From Balaenoptera acutorostrata (taxonomy: Eukaryota; Chordata; Mammalia; Artiodactyla; Balaenopteridae), in contig NC_080064.1 of the NCBI RefSeq assembly GCF_949987535.1, positions 126,632,708 to 126,696,707 on the forward strand: a DNA stretch of 64,000 nucleotides, written 5' to 3'. This document shows, one piece after another, positions 62,896 to 64,000 of the stretch. Made by a program: the position numbers and the translations under genes. The notes below the pieces were generated by a model that searched no databases, had not been told where the DNA came from, and saw nothing but the letters and a program-made list of their open reading frames with translations. The first letter of the stretch is position 1. Each line of letters starts with the position of its first letter.

Positions 62896-64000
62896 GCTAA
62901 CAGGATCCGAAGATGAACAGACATATGTATGAATCATTGAGCCGATTCTGTACAGCAGATAATCAAAACACTCTAATCAAATTTACTCTGATAAGAAATA
63001 GAAATTAAATTTAAAAAACAAACATAAGTAAGGAGACATAAAGTTCTGGGGGCTTGTCTCAGCACATTCCACTCTAGTTTACAACCTCGGAACACTACCT
63101 CCAGGAAGACTCTGTTGCCCTAGTAACAAGAGTTGAGAACGTAATAATGCTGCCGCCTTGTGGCTGTTTCCCACAACAGCAGCTTTATACCCAGTGCCTA
63201 TTGTTGCTTAATAGTCACAAGGACTGCAGGGCTCTAAATGACACCTGCCCTCAAAAAAGGCCCTGGGGTAGGGAATAGGCAAGAAAATTCAACACATGAG
63301 AAATTTTTCCAGAAGTCAATATGAAGAGGGAAGTTGTACTCACTCTTTCACAAAACAAGGAAAAGAAGAAGAAGGGGATGCCTAAAGCTCACTATAAGGA
63401 ATTATTAGCCACATGCCTATCCAACCTCCAAAAAGGTTTCAGCTCACACAGGTCAAATGGCCATCAGCAAAAAGTCCACAAACTATAAATGCAGAAGGGG
63501 TTTTAGAGAACTCTGTACCTCCTAGCTCTGGTGGGATCTAAAGCGGTAACAGCACTAACAAAAATGGAATGGAGCTGCTTTACAAGGTAAAAACTGAGCT
63601 ACCATATGATGCGACAGGGCACCTTTTGAGCCTATTAACTAAGACCACCAGAATCGGAAAGACAGAGGCAGGCAAATGTGCACTGCAGCAATATTGAAAT
63701 ATCCAAGACATACAAGGAAAAAAAAGGTCCATAAACAGATGAATGGACAAAGACCAAATGTTATACGTACCAAATGGAATAGTGGCCTCGCGAACAAAAT
63801 GAACAATGCCGTTTTCAGGACTACAGTTGAGCCTAGAAATAATCATATAGGGTTAAGTAAGTCACAAGGGTATGACAAATATCCTATGATATCATTTATA
63901 CATGTTATCCTAAGATTGCTACCAATGAACATATTTCCACAAAAAAATACACTCACAGACTTATCAAATAAACTAATGGTTAGCCAAAATGAAAGGTGGG
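62896..64000. repeat. Monomer 47, type H, cut by the window end
   Basis: Near copy of monomer 44 over 1,105 bases. Private AAGAAGAAGGGG near 63364 and AATATCCAAGAC near 63698. The array continues to the right. Confidence 0.92.

Larger units (their letters stand above)
1..64000. repeat. Satellite array, ~1.24 kb monomers in higher-order repeats
   Basis: The same ~1.24 kb sequence recurs head to tail 47 times without any interruption by unrelated DNA. The landmark GCTAACA followed by GATCCGAAG appears at every monomer start, apart from point changes such as GCTAAAAGG at 60091. Neighbouring monomers differ visibly from each other, but every third one is nearly identical, which defines higher-order repeats. 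About 890 bp of each monomer resembles the 3' end of a LINE-1 element and about 345 bp is an unrecognised spacer. No gene is supported anywhere in the window. The satellites known to me from cetaceans (a common component of about 1.58 or 1.76 kb by species, and shorter satellites) are not clearly this one. The length of the SINE-bearing monomer is close to 1.58 kb, but the basic unit here is 1.24 kb. Confidence 0.98.
61332..64000. repeat. Second G-H-I HOR, cut by the window end
   Basis: G at 61332 and H at 62896 repeat the preceding unit at a spacing of about 4,050 bp. Small differences include a one-base deletion in the CTGC(C)GCC motif near 61589 and GATGTTATACG for GATGGTATACG near 63757. 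Confidence 0.9.

Noticed and set aside
1..64000. CENP-B box or telomere repeats
   Set aside because: I looked for a TTCG...A..CGGG type box and for TTAGGG runs and saw neither. The centromeric location is therefore only a possibility.
1..64000. CRISPR array or bacterial mobile system
   Set aside because: The repeats are 1.2 kb long, and the SINE and L1 components are mammalian; there are no short direct repeats with unique spacers and no cas-like genes.
1..64000. The known common cetacean satellite (about 1.58 kb in toothed whales)
   Set aside because: The SINE-bearing monomer is close in length, but the basic unit is 1.24 kb and only some monomers carry the SINE. Identity cannot be decided without aligning to the published sequence.

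Overview
The whole 64 kb window is mammalian tandem-repeat (satellite) DNA. I see no protein-coding gene, tRNA, rRNA, CRISPR array or bacterial-type operon. It holds 47 head-to-tail monomers (the last cut by the window edge), each about 1,236-1,244 bp without an insertion or about 1,559-1,567 bp when it carries a ~307 bp SINE. The SINE has a tRNA-like head with A and B boxes, and a body and AAAT-rich tail that I recognise as the CHR type of whales and dolphins. The host is therefore most likely a cetacean. All 18 SINE copies sit at the same site, in the same orientation, with the same 14 bp target-site duplication (AAAAGGGTATGACA). They are copies of one insertion spread by array amplification.

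The monomer has a recognisable origin. About 890 bp of it resembles the 3' end of a LINE-1 element: the C-terminal part of ORF2, the 3' UTR and an A-rich tail. The remaining ~345 bp is a spacer I do not recognise. Monomer boundaries are arbitrary in a tandem array. I start each one at the GCTAACA of GCTAACAGGATCC (GCTAACATGATCC in type C), so the L1 segment runs from about +475 of one monomer to about +125 of the next.

Layout. (1) 1-16526: three complete trimeric higher-order repeats (HORs) A-B-C of 4,046-4,047 bp (A 1,566 with SINE, B 1,238, C 1,242), then a shortened one ending in a C/A hybrid monomer. (2) 16527-44240: the period becomes 6,845-6,846 bp (B-C-A-B-C/A), then 8,412 bp (an extra B/A hybrid inserted). 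(3) 44241-47958: three more diverged SINE-free monomers (D-E-F). (4) 47959-53562: return to B-C-A-B/A. (5) 53563-57281: second D-E-F block. Blocks 38630-47958 and 47959-57281 form a 9.3 kb, 7-monomer tandem duplication. (6) 57282-64000: a related trimer family G-H-I (period ~4,050 bp) with the same SINE at the same site but with 7-8 substitutions.

Overall, the left ~44 kb is highly homogenised and the right part is more diverged and mosaic. This is what unequal crossover and gene conversion acting on a layered array would give, perhaps near an array edge. The short open frames in all six frames recur with the repeat period and are not genes.
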